Positions 19,318 through 26,520 of a DNA stretch of 47,135 nt are shown one piece after another; position 1 is the first letter of the stretch; every line of letters starts with the position of its first letter. The position numbers and the translations under genes are program-made. Under the pieces are notes generated by a model, which saw only the letters and a program-made list of their open reading frames with translations, searched no databases and was not told where the DNA came from. This stretch comes from a virus. The DNA is taken from the IMG/VR virus record IMGVR_UViG_3300023196_001583, positions 1 to 47,135 of that record; one strand, written 5' to 3'.

Positions 19318-21038
19318 CAATAAAACCGTTGCTCCGAAGATTCAAATCGCAGGTGAAGCTTCTGCTTCTTTACGGGACCGTTACGTCTTTTAGCAACGTG
19401 TACATCGTACCTGCGTGGGTTGTCAGAATTATTGTCTTTACCATAATTCCAACCGAACAGTATTAGGTCGGCATCCTGCTCTAACTGTCCTGATTCCCTT
19501 AAGTCTGACCCTTGAAATTCTACATTATCCCTCTTCTCCACCTCTCGGGAAACCTGACAAAGTGCAAGAATTCCGATGTTGTAGTCTCGGGCACATCCTT
19601 TGATGCGTTGTGAAATCTCTGTGACAGTTTCATATCTTCCGCTTGATGTTGACGAGCGTAGAAGTTGAAGATAATCGATAGCAACGAGTTGTACCCCTTT
19701 GTTTTCGACGTAGGACTTGATGTTAGTTTCAACATCTTCAATACTTCCAACTGGTCGGTAAAAGAGCTTCCCCTTATCCTTCCAGTATTCCTCAATCTTC
19801 TCCATGATCTCATTCTTATTTTCCTCCCAATAAGCTTCGTCTTCAGGAAAGCCATTCATAACAACTCTCCTACCAATTTCCCTCGCTGACATTTCAGCAT
19901 TCAACATTAAGCAATTGATGTTGTTTTGAGCCTGATAGATCAGCCATTGCAAAGCCAGAGCTGACTTACCATGGCCAGGGCGAGCTGCAATGATTGCCAC
20001 TTCCCCTGGACCAACACCATCAATTGAGTAGTCAACGGCAGCTATACCGCTGCCGAAGTAATGGTTAGCACCAACACTCTTAAGGAATACGTTGGCACAA
20101 TCTACCACGGTTTCTGACGACTGTTCGCTTTCGCTACTGAGTCTATTACGTACACTATCATAAGCATTGTTAATAACAGTACTAAGCCAAACATCGTTAT
20201 CACCTTTGTCGTACCCCTCCTTCTCGCACCAGTGTCTCAAGGTGCTCTTGATGACATCGGTGTGCACTCGCTGGTAGACCAGCTCGCAGGCTATGTAGAA
20301 TACACTGGCACTTGTAGACCTGTCCCCGTCAAACGAGTCGTTAAACATCCTGTGCCACTTCCCGTACAAACGGCTGTCTTGGTTCTTGATCATGCTTGCG
20401 ATCTCACCAGGAAGCCCGTATTCATCCTTTACAGGAGGCACCAATGAGGTGCCGAACCTGATACAGGAAGCTTCTATCTCACTCCGATAGGTCCACGTTG
20501 GTGTGAATCGATCAAGCTCTTCCCACGACTCGTTAACATCTACGAACCTACTCTTGTTCCAGTAGGGTAGTCGCACTAGGTTCCCCAGACCCTTACCAGA
20601 TAGCTTATCCTGTCTAGGGTAGATCTCCTTAAACTTCTGATCTACCTTTTTGGAAACACCCGTCCAAAACTTCCTAATGAGCCATGCTGGTATAGGGTCC
20701 TCAAAGAACAGCCATATGTGAGCCCCTGAGCCGCTTGACGACACTTCAGCTGTCGGTGTGTATCCTTCCGACTCTAAGAAGTTGAAGACCTTCTGAGCAT
20801 CCTCACGCCATTCAGGATTGGGGGCGTCATCATGGTCGTCAAAATCAACGCAGCTGCAATGTACTGTGTTGTCCTTCCGCAGAACATAAAAACCAACACA
20901 AGTATCCCCAGTAAGGTGTAGAGTTCGATAATCCTCAATCGTAATCTCCTTATCCATCGGCCTGAAGTCGTGGGCACAGATATCCTCTCTTCCTTTGAAG
21001 GTGTTTACGACAATTGATTTGTCTAATTCAGATAACAT
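19317..21038 (-). CDS. Primase-helicase: AEP-type primase fused to DnaB-type helicase
   Basis: A 573-residue protein; the ATG at 21038 has a consensus AAGGAG site, better than an in-frame TTG upstream. Residues about 40-165 resemble an archaeo-eukaryotic primase (PrimPol): the metal-binding DFDDH at 65-69, SGSGAHIWLFFE at 102-113 and NLVRLPYW at 153-160. Residues about 240-300 resemble a primase C-terminal helical domain. The C-terminal half is a RecA-fold DnaB-like helicase with Walker A ARPGHGKS (352-359), Walker B AIDYLQLL (453-460), the CQVSR motif (494-498) and DLRESGQLEQDADLI (512-526). It should prime and unwind DNA at the phage fork. Unlike T7 gp4, the primase is not of the TOPRIM type. 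No DNA polymerase gene was recognised nearby. Confidence 0.9.
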   Translation of the reverse strand: MLSELDKSIVVNTFKGREDICAHDFRPMDKEITIEDYRTLHLTGDTCVGFYVLRKDNTVHCSCVDFDDHDDAPNPEWREDAQKVFNFLESEGYTPTAEVSSSGSGAHIWLFFEDPIPAWLIRKFWTGVSKKVDQKFKEIYPRQDKLSGKGLGNLVRLPYWNKSRFVDVNESWEELDRFTPTWTYRSEIEASCIRFGTSLVPPVKDEYGLPGEIASMIKNQDSRLYGKWHRMFNDSFDGDRSTSASVFYIACELVYQRVHTDVIKSTLRHWCEKEGYDKGDNDVWLSTVINNAYDSVRNRLSSESEQSSETVVDCANVFLKSVGANHYFGSGIAAVDYSIDGVGPGEVAIIAARPGHGKSALALQWLIYQAQNNINCLMLNAEMSAREIGRRVVMNGFPEDEAYWEENKNEIMEKIEEYWKDKGKLFYRPVGSIEDVETNIKSYVENKGVQLVAIDYLQLLRSSTSSGRYETVTEISQRIKGCARDYNIGILALCQVSREVEKRDNVEFQGSDLRESGQLEQDADLILFGWNYGKDNNSDNPRRYDVHVAKRRNGPVKKQKLHLRFESSEQRFY

Positions 21039-21051
21039 GTTTTCTCCTTGC

Positions 21052-21086
21052 AAAAAAAAGCACTGGGAGCGTTAACTCCCAGTGCT
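21052..21086 (-). terminator. Rho-independent terminator between SSB and primase-helicase
   Basis: On the minus strand an 11-bp perfect stem (arms 21059-21069 and 21076-21086) around a 6-base loop is followed by a run of eight T. It lies just after the SSB-like gene and just before the helicase ribosome site, so it should reduce helicase expression relative to the recombination genes or create a regulated read-through point. Confidence 0.9.
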
Positions 21087-21105
21087 ACTAGTAAGACGGA
21101 CAAAC

Positions 21106-21606
21106 CTAGAACGGTGCGTCACCTGGGTCAGTCGGAGGGGCTGTACCCTGTGAGCCGCCATAGGAAGTCTGGGAGGACTTGAATTTGTCTCCCCAGAGGG
21201 CATCCGCTTCCATTAGAGTGTGCTGATCGATGGCCGTGGGAGCCTGAGCTGCCCGTGGTCGATCTACATTCCACTCTTCACGATCCTTGCCGTTGTAACT
21301 TGACTTGCTGGAAAACCAAGGAGAAATCTTCCCAATCAAGCTCACATGTTGGTTATGTGAAGGATCAAGCTGGGCAGGACTACCTGTAAACCCTACGAAG
21401 GCTAGATCCTCAGCAAAACGGTCAATCGTTTTGTCGGTAAGCGTCATCCACTTCTTCCGTCTTACGCCACCTTCAACGGCTTCTCTGGTGCCATCGGCAT
21501 TCAGTTTAAAGAGCACGTTGAGGTCAAATTCCACCTGATGATTTCCATTGCTGGAAACTGTGAGTCGGTGGCCCGCAATCTCACATTCAAATTTACCTAG
21601 TAACAT
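21106..21606 (-). CDS. Single-stranded-DNA-binding-like protein
   Basis: A 166-residue protein. Residues 1-100 look like a beta-rich OB-type region (EIAGHRLTVSS, VEFDLNVLFKL, HVSLIGKISPWF). A low-complexity Gln/Ser/Gly/Pro linker follows, and it ends DPGDAPF, close to the acidic D-x-PF tail of bacterial and phage SSBs that recruits partner proteins. It starts 3 bases after the Sak4-like gene and is followed by a strong terminator. The neighbours (exonuclease, RecA-type ATPase, primase-helicase) fit an SSB for replication and recombination. The OB fold is inferred from pattern. Confidence 0.7.
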   Translation of the reverse strand: MLLGKFECEIAGHRLTVSSNGNHQVEFDLNVLFKLNADGTREAVEGGVRRKKWMTLTDKTIDRFAEDLAFVGFTGSPAQLDPSHNQHVSLIGKISPWFSSKSSYNGKDREEWNVDRPRAAQAPTAIDQHTLMEADALWGDKFKSSQTSYGGSQGTAPPTDPGDAPF

Positions 21607-21609
21607 GTA

Positions 21610-22404
21610 CTATGCTTCCTTTGAGAATAGTTTAACGAAGTTACGGAATCCCTCAGACGAAGAGGAACCCAAATCAAAAGATGCTGGCAGGCCCATTCTG
21701 TTCTTGGCCTCAAACCCAGCCTCAGGTTCGCAGTAGGCGACACGTTTCTTGCCTCCTTTTGCCTTACCGCTTGAATCGACAGTGGTGAAGAAATTGAAAA
21801 ACAGTACTGCGTCAGCCCACTGTCGGATGACATCACTGTTGTCCTTGTGAAGATCGATCTTGTAAGACTGGTAGTCTTCGCCAAGAGGGTTGCGTTCTTT
21901 AGCCAGACGACTGTGTGCTAGGCACACGATGGTCATCCCCTTCTCAACACGCAATCGATCAAGTTTAATCGTCAGCTCCTTGAACACGTTCGCACAAGCA
22001 GCGTAACCACGGTGGTATGCCATGAAGCTGGCATGGTCACCATTGAACTGGGTATCCAGAACATGTTCCAGACACAGCTCTTCAAAGCCATTAAGGCAAT
22101 CAACAACGACTGTCTTAAAGTCATGCTCTGCTGTAGCCAGCTCTTCTAGACATCCCATGAATTCAGCCCAAGTGCTAAACGCAGGTAGGTGGCTAGTCTC
22201 ACCCAGTTGACCACTTGAGATCAGGGTTTCAAGACCTGTCTCATTGCGGCTCATTAGGTAGAGAGGATTGGTCATTTCGGCAGGGAATGATGTCTTCCCA
22301 ACGCCCTCACGACCATAAATAACGATTCGGTAAGGTAGCTTTTCGGCTTTGGCCTTTACCTTGGTCAGAATGCTTCCAATAGCATTAGCTGATACTTTGT
22401 TCAT
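21610..22404 (-). CDS. Sak4-like RecA-fold ATPase (recombinase)
   Basis: A 264-residue protein with Walker A GREGVGKTS at residues 31-39 and Walker B KTVVVDCLNGFEE at about 97-109, followed by IVCLAHSRLA as a sensor-like strand. The length and layout match the AAA_24/Sak4 group, short RecA-like proteins that promote single-strand annealing together with a phage SSB. It overlaps the permuted nuclease gene by 20 bases and has a good AAAGGAAG site. Nuclease, ATPase and SSB in a row make a complete recombination cassette. Confidence 0.85.
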   Translation of the reverse strand: MNKVSANAIGSILTKVKAKAEKLPYRIVIYGREGVGKTSFPAEMTNPLYLMSRNETGLETLISSGQLGETSHLPAFSTWAEFMGCLEELATAEHDFKTVVVDCLNGFEELCLEHVLDTQFNGDHASFMAYHRGYAACANVFKELTIKLDRLRVEKGMTIVCLAHSRLAKERNPLGEDYQSYKIDLHKDNSDVIRQWADAVLFFNFFTTVDSSGKAKGGKKRVAYCEPEAGFEAKNRMGLPASFDLGSSSSEGFRNFVKLFSKEA

Positions 22405-23371
22405 GAACTTCTTCCTTTTTAGTAGAATTCCAAAATGACTCTAAGCACTCATGAAATGCAGAGCCAAATGTGAGAGCTAACGGTTGCTCTTCACGATCTC
22501 TTTCGATACGTTCGACGTATCGGTAGTAGTACTTTCGGCGACACTCCATGAAGGTGTGTATGCCGGATGTACTCAAGTTAAATTCACCAGACAGATCAGA
22601 ACCTTTTCGTTCCCTCCAAGATCCGTCATCAGGTCTGGATGTCCCACAGCAAATGTTAATGTATTCGCATGGGGTATTGAACTTAGAGCATGCACTGCTG
22701 TTCTGGTACCAGCTACCGTTTACACGGGCATCCCTGATGTGATCAGCGATTGTGTTTAACGTCAGATAGGTCTCTTCACATTGTGCAGTAGTTCGGCGAA
22801 GGTTCCCGTGACGCAGATAGTATTTATCTGGGTCAGCTAGGATCTCCGAGAACAGGCGTGCCTCGTACAGACCAGGCGTTTCCACATCACCAACATCTAC
22901 TGCTGGTATAGGGATTTTCAACATAAGGTTGCAATAGTGCCCGACCTGCAATTCTTCTATATCCGCTTTCTTCAGCTTCCTCGGACGAATCCGTGGCTTG
23001 TGAACAACATCGTATATAGTTTGCTCTAACTCTTCCTCCATGAAGAGCTGAGCCATGTGGTAGGCAGATAGCTGCAAATCATAAGCCAGCTTTTTGAAGT
23101 ATGGCTTATTCAGATCTCCTAGATCGTTCACAGTAGTCTTATGCTCCAGCATAACAAGACCGTGATTATCGTCCGTGATCAGCGTATCTATCTTACCAAC
23201 AAATACATAAGGTTTTACCTTCAGTTCAATTTCAAAGTTACGCTCTACGTCAACTGCGTACCATGTGTCGGCAGCATATCGATAGAAGTAACCGAGAACA
23301 AGTGCACGAAGCTTAGCTTTGTCATACTCTTCCATCTTGTAGTTTGAAATAGCGGCTAAGTGCTTACTCAT
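22385..23371 (-). CDS. RecB/Cas4-type exonuclease with circularly permuted motif order
   Basis: A 328-residue protein from the ATG at 23371; a longer start at 23407 would lie deeper in the HTH gene. The catalytic core comes first: VGKIDTL with Asp62, LEHKTT with Glu76 and Lys78, and the Gln-x3-Tyr motif DLQLSAY (Gln100, Tyr104). Cys228, Cys235 and Cys241 then form a C-terminal cluster of the iron-sulphur nuclease kind. The segment that normally opens the family, S.. .F..C..KYYYRY followed by GSAFH, lies at the very end: Cys277, KYYYRY 280-285, GSAFH 303-307. All key residues are present, but motif I is moved from the N to the C terminus. It probably resects DNA ends for the downstream Sak4-like protein. 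Confidence 0.8.
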   Translation of the reverse strand: MSKHLAAISNYKMEEYDKAKLRALVLGYFYRYAADTWYAVDVERNFEIELKVKPYVFVGKIDTLITDDNHGLVMLEHKTTVNDLGDLNKPYFKKLAYDLQLSAYHMAQLFMEEELEQTIYDVVHKPRIRPRKLKKADIEELQVGHYCNLMLKIPIPAVDVGDVETPGLYEARLFSEILADPDKYYLRHGNLRRTTAQCEETYLTLNTIADHIRDARVNGSWYQNSSACSKFNTPCEYINICCGTSRPDDGSWRERKGSDLSGEFNLSTSGIHTFMECRRKYYYRYVERIERDREEQPLALTFGSAFHECLESFWNSTKKEEVHEQSIS

Positions 23372-23552
23372 CCGATGACACCTCGTTCTTGTTAATGTAC
23401 TCTTCAAGAGCCGATTTAGTTGTCATCCAAGTCTTGCCAATCTTTCTGGCATCCAATCCTTTGTTGACCCAGTTACGGATCGACTGTGGAGTTTTGTGTA
23501 GAAGCTTTGCAGCTTCAGAGATAGTTATCTTATCTGGATCAAAGATATCCAT
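23364..23552 (-). CDS. Small helix-turn-helix (excisionase/MerR-like) DNA-binding protein
   Basis: A 62-residue protein from the ATG at 23552, preceded by AAGGAAGG. The sequence ITISEAAKLLHKTPQSIRNW followed by a Lys/Gly wing and TKSALEEYI fits the winged HTH_17/excisionase family, which recognises short DNA sites. With no integrase seen, a transcription-regulator role is more likely than excision. It heads the nuclease-Sak4-SSB cluster behind a candidate promoter and overlaps the nuclease start by 8 bases. Confidence 0.8.
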   Translation of the reverse strand: MDIFDPDKITISEAAKLLHKTPQSIRNWVNKGLDARKIGKTWMTTKSALEEYINKNEVSSDE

Positions 23553-23604
23553 CGAACCTTCCTTTCCCAACTAGCTGTAGTAGTTGTAGTAGTTGTATTT
23601 AGCG

Positions 23605-23635
23605 AGCCCCCTCAAGGGCTCGCAAGAATCAAGTA
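23605..23635. repeat. Intergenic GCGAGCCC hairpin (copy 1)
   Basis: In the 129-base gap before the HTH gene, GCGAGCCC pairs with GGGCTCGC around a 6-base loop. It sits in the transcript leader of the leftward recombination cluster. There is no strong T-run on the minus strand, so a processing site or attenuator is as likely as a terminator. A near copy lies at 30829-30851. Confidence 0.7.
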
Positions 23636-23657
23636 GAAGTCGTCTTAGTTAAAGACC

Positions 23658-23692
23658 ATTATAAATATGCATAAACCATATTCATCCGTCAA
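23658..23692 (-). promoter_or_regulatory. Candidate sigma70-type promoter for the recombination cluster
   Basis: Minus strand: TTGACG (23692-23687), a 17-base spacer and CATATT (23669-23664), with a perfect TATAAT directly adjoining (23663-23658). It lies at the end of the upstream gene and about 105 bases before the HTH start. Read by eye only. Confidence 0.45.
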
Positions 23693-24158
23693 GTCCAATT
23701 TTAGCTGTAATGGTTTTTTTAAGACGTTCGATCTCTTGGGCTGTTAACTTACGAGCCCTCTCTTCAGCTTCTTTTTCCCAGATTTCAGCGTTGTAGTTGT
23801 CTGGTAGTTGAGCTTCCGTGTAGGTTCTGAGCAAGGTTTTGACTGCTGAGGGAGTCCAGCTGCGGTTGGTAGAAGACTTAGTTCGCAGCTGATTCATGCG
23901 TTTTGCTATCTTGCCAGATGACATGCCCGAGTTGCGCAGGTGGATTATATAACCCACCTTCTCTAGGTAGGGCAGTCTTTTTTTGACTGTGTTGGACACT
24001 TGAGTTTTCATAGCCAATTGGCTCCTGAAATCGGCCTCCCAGCGCAATAAAATACGGACAGCCCTTGAGCTGTCCGTATCGGCGATCCCAGACTTTATCT
24101 GTTCTCGTATCCTAAAGTACTCCTCCTTGGTCAGATTCAGTGCTATGTTCCTGCTCAC
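23682..24158 (-). CDS. Helix-turn-helix protein, resolvase-HTH-like
   Basis: A 158-residue basic protein with a GTG start at 24158 and an AAGGAA site; it overlaps the gene upstream by 47 bases. The central part, LRNSGMSSGKIAKRMN followed by RSWTPSAVKTLL, resembles the C-terminal HTH of serine recombinases (G.s...IA..LN ... W....V..il), but no recombinase catalytic domain is present. The C terminus is a charged helix. It is probably a DNA-binding regulator and lies just upstream of the candidate promoter for the recombination cluster. Confidence 0.6.
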   Translation of the reverse strand: MSRNIALNLTKEEYFRIREQIKSGIADTDSSRAVRILLRWEADFRSQLAMKTQVSNTVKKRLPYLEKVGYIIHLRNSGMSSGKIAKRMNQLRTKSSTNRSWTPSAVKTLLRTYTEAQLPDNYNAEIWEKEAEERARKLTAQEIERLKKTITAKIGLDG

Positions 24159-24414
24159 GTTTCCATTCCTTGTAGAATTGAAGTTGCAAATGCCTTATCT
24201 CTTGCTTTGCAATAAATTCTACCAGCTCACGGGTCTGACGATCATCCTCTTTTCTTAGGCTGATGTGATCGAACATCCATAACTTATTGTGGATAGCTGC
24301 CTCCAATTCTTTCTTGGTGGATTCCTGAAAGGGATCATCTGGTTGGAATACCTCACGGATCTCATGCCTGATCTTAACAATGCTAAAATCTTCTATCTTT
24401 GTGATGTAACTCAT
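24112..24414 (-). CDS. Hypothetical early protein, charged helical
   Basis: A 100-residue protein starting MSYITKIEDF, with AAAGGA before the ATG and an ATGA overlap with the gene upstream. It is rich in Glu, Lys and Gln and should be mainly helical. No motif was recognised. Its 3' end overlaps the downstream HTH gene by 47 bases, which suggests coupled expression. Confidence 0.6.
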   Translation of the reverse strand: MSYITKIEDFSIVKIRHEIREVFQPDDPFQESTKKELEAAIHNKLWMFDHISLRKEDDRQTRELVEFIAKQEIRHLQLQFYKEWKREQEHSTESDQGGVL

Positions 24415-24830
24415 TCTGAATTCCTTTCATTCATTTCCTCAAGTTCTTTCCTCGCAGCATCGTAGTCAAAGACATACTCGTACAAGGCACCCTTCTCCAA
24501 TGCTTCTGAGATCAACGTGTGAAGCAGAAATGCATCATCATCCACGTACTCCATATAAGCCCCTGAAATGTCGTGGAAGACCATCCACTTCACCTTGATA
24601 TCCTTCTTCTCATATTCATCAAGGAAGCCATCTACACTGGCCACATCGGTATCATCCCAATCAGATGCTGGTTGCCCTTCAGGGAAGTACCAGATCGTCT
24701 TAGACGATCTAGCATTCCCATTAAGTACTATGAAGCATTCGCAGCCATCACCGTCCACAAAGCTGTTGTGCAGCCCTGCCCACGATCCGGCTATTTTCTT
24801 TAATTCGTCTAAGGTTTTAATTGGTCTCAT
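24411..24830 (-). CDS. Hypothetical early protein, acidic
   Basis: A 139-residue acidic protein. I choose the second ATG at 24830, since AAGGAG lies seven bases before it, rather than the one at 24836. Patterns such as CECFIVLNGNARSSKTIWYF suggest a mixed alpha/beta fold, but no family was recognised. It overlaps both neighbours slightly, as expected in a coupled early operon. Confidence 0.65.
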   Translation of the reverse strand: MRPIKTLDELKKIAGSWAGLHNSFVDGDGCECFIVLNGNARSSKTIWYFPEGQPASDWDDTDVASVDGFLDEYEKKDIKVKWMVFHDISGAYMEYVDDDAFLLHTLISEALEKGALYEYVFDYDAARKELEEMNERNSE

Positions 24831-25359
24831 CTTCATTCTCCTTCAGTTTTTTAGCTTTATGACAAATCTCGGCTAAATGCGAATAGCACTTGTTGAAATC
24901 CGGTTGGCAATCCTCACCCCAAGTAGATGCGGGAGGTAGCCAATCACCTTCCTCGCTTTGGTCTGCCAGCTTATTAACGAACTCCACAAGCTTCCTGTTG
25001 TAGTTCTCTGCACGTAGGCACCATAGGTGAGCCTTCTCAACGATCTCGGCTGCCACAACAAGCTCCTGAGTGGATTGCCAGAATTCTAATTCATTCTTTC
25101 CGTTATCGGGGCATTTGAAATGACCATAGTCATCGTTGTAGTAATACTCACGTTCATGATGTGCATAATCGACTTCAGCATCGTGTGCGTATTGCTTGGA
25201 AGCCTTCACAAGGATCATGATGCACTCTTTAAGCGTCTTACCCTCAATCGCTTTCCTCGCACGTTGCTTCGCAAGCTCGGCACCTCCTATTCCACCTACG
25301 CTAAGATTCCAACTACTGAGTCTCTTCATGTAGTCGTAACTGTGTTCTTCCTTTTTCAT
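24817..25359 (-). CDS. Hypothetical early protein
   Basis: A 180-residue protein; its ATG overlaps the stop of the gene upstream in a TGATG joint. It has a His/Tyr/Asp-rich middle (DYAHHEREYYYNDDYGHF) and several Cys, which could bind metal, and a long helical stretch with a Trp. No known family was recognised. Confidence 0.65.
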   Translation of the reverse strand: MKKEEHSYDYMKRLSSWNLSVGGIGGAELAKQRARKAIEGKTLKECIMILVKASKQYAHDAEVDYAHHEREYYYNDDYGHFKCPDNGKNELEFWQSTQELVVAAEIVEKAHLWCLRAENYNRKLVEFVNKLADQSEEGDWLPPASTWGEDCQPDFNKCYSHLAEICHKAKKLKENEDETN

Positions 25360-25604
25360 CAGACTTTTACCTTTCTGAATAGTAATCTTGCAGCCCAGTT
25401 GTAGTCTTTCCTGAAACCGTTCAGGTCTTGCTGAGCTTCTTTCCTAGTCTTGTACCATCCGACATAATCAACGGTGTCATCAGGCCATATCACTTCGATC
25501 TCCCACTTACCCACAACAAAGTCCTCAGGAACAGGAAGCCCCTCGGCTTCCTTCTCACTGACAAACTGCTGTGTTAGTCGGAATAACCTAAACTTACACG
25601 TCAT
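25359..25604 (-). CDS. Hypothetical small early protein
   Basis: An 81-residue protein overlapping the 55-aa gene upstream by 11 bases; AAGGAG lies 10 bases before the ATG. A beta-rich part (GKWEIEVIWPDDTVDYVGWY) is followed by KTRKEAQQDLNGFRKDY, which looks like a helix. The function is unknown. Confidence 0.6.
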   Translation of the reverse strand: MTCKFRLFRLTQQFVSEKEAEGLPVPEDFVVGKWEIEVIWPDDTVDYVGWYKTRKEAQQDLNGFRKDYNWAARLLFRKVKV

Positions 25605-25761
25605 CTTTAGGTATCTCCTTCACTTTGCCATCAGTACCAAGGAATGTTCCCGCCGGTAGTTGTTGGAAGCTAATGTAGCCATTGATAATGGCATCCATCA
25701 TTGTGATGTAATCCTCACCATCCTGTTCCGGCTTATCGACCGGCTGTTTATCGTTAGACAT
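25594..25761 (-). CDS. 55-aa early protein, first after terminator and repeat motif
   Basis: A short frame starting MSNDKQPVDKPEQDGEDYIT at 25761 with a GGAAAG site. It begins 13 bases after a copy of the 26-bp early motif and is the first gene after a strong terminator, so it opens a new transcription unit. The C-terminal half (LPAGTFLGTDGKVKEIP) looks beta-rich. The function is unknown. Confidence 0.6.
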   Translation of the reverse strand: MSNDKQPVDKPEQDGEDYITMMDAIINGYISFQQLPAGTFLGTDGKVKEIPKDDV

Positions 25762-25774
25762 CTGTGTTCTTTCC

Positions 25775-25800
25775 TGCGCACCTGGAATAACTTTAGATCA
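25775..25800 (-). promoter_or_regulatory. 26-bp early-region motif, copy 1
   Basis: On the minus strand it reads TGATCTA, 8 variable bases, then CCAGGTGCGCA. All 18 fixed positions are identical to copy 3. It lies between a terminator and the start of the 55-aa gene, the expected place for a promoter or operator. Confidence 0.6.
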
Positions 25801-25805
25801 GGCAC

Positions 25806-25843
25806 AAAAAAATACCCGCTGGTCTTTCGACCAGCAGGTTGGG
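25806..25843 (-). terminator. Rho-independent terminator after the 144-aa gene
   Basis: Minus strand: GCTGGTC, GAAA loop, GACCAGC (25835 down to 25818), extended by weaker outer pairs and followed by T-rich sequence ending in seven T (25812-25806). It ends the transcript of the 144-aa gene. Confidence 0.85.
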
Positions 25844-25853
25844 TAATGAATAG

Positions 25854-26288
25854 TTAATCTTCGTCATGTTGATACACATTCCACTGGAGATCGCTGTATG
25901 CGTGTCCTTCAGAATGCACGTTGTGTTCTTCCTCAACATCATCGCACTCAAATTTTGAGTAGGCTAATGTCTTGGCGTCTTCAGATGTACGGGCTTCCAC
26001 AGTGGCCGTATAACGATTAGTTTCTTCGGCCTCCATGGTAACCTCCCATTGGTACACCCAATGCTCCTGAGCCCCATGTAAAGCCATCACAAGCTCTTCT
26101 AAGCCTCTCTCATGTTCATCACGTAGTTTGTGTGGGTCAGTGGCTCTCCTGACCTCTCTGAGTCTCTTGAGGCTTTCCTCCAGATGTTTAATGACGTGAA
26201 TATCAATCTGCTCACGTACAACACCCAGCAGGCCGTCATTGTCCTCAGATTCCCAATCCCATTCAGATAATTCATGCATCGACTTCAT
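25854..26288 (-). CDS. Hypothetical acidic early protein
   Basis: A 144-residue, strongly acidic protein with a GGGAG site before the ATG at 26288. Residues about 30-75 form a charged helical stretch. Residues about 80-144 look like a small beta-rich domain (YQWEVTMEAEETNRYTATVEA) with a His/Glu-rich end. Its start overlaps the stop of the 54-aa gene by four bases, and a strong terminator follows. The function is unknown. Confidence 0.6.
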   Translation of the reverse strand: MKSMHELSEWDWESEDNDGLLGVVREQIDIHVIKHLEESLKRLREVRRATDPHKLRDEHERGLEELVMALHGAQEHWVYQWEVTMEAEETNRYTATVEARTSEDAKTLAYSKFECDDVEEEHNVHSEGHAYSDLQWNVYQHDED

Positions 26289-26449
26289 ACTAATTCTCCC
26301 TCTTGCATGGCTCTAGACCATGCCTTAAAAACATCTCTTGCTTCTTGTTTGGTTAAATCAAAGTGTGCCATCAGGATCTCAGGAAACTCATACGAGTTAT
26401 GCATTCCCGTCTTCCTTAGGTAACTCATTAATTCAAAGTATTCACTCAC
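26285..26449 (-). CDS. 54-aa early protein with GTG start
   Basis: A short frame from the GTG at 26449 with a consensus AAGGAG site seven bases ahead, ending in an ATGA overlap with the next gene. The sequence FELMSYLRKTGMHNSYEF followed by DLTKQEARDVFKAW reads as two or three helices. A good ribosome site and coupling support it as real; the role is unknown. Confidence 0.65.
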   Translation of the reverse strand: MSEYFELMSYLRKTGMHNSYEFPEILMAHFDLTKQEARDVFKAWSRAMQEGELV

Positions 26450-26487
26450 AACTTTTCTCCTTGTTTGTGAAATAGAAAAATAAAAAT

Positions 26488-26508
26488 GCTATCCCAACAA
26501 GGGATAGC
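26488..26508 (-). terminator. Rho-independent terminator after the 193-aa gene
   Basis: GCTATCCC (26488-26495) pairs perfectly with GGGATAGC (26501-26508) around a 5-base loop. On the minus strand it is followed by ATTTTTATTTTT. It lies just downstream of the 193-aa gene. Confidence 0.8.
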
Positions 26509-26520
26509 AAGAAAACTAAA

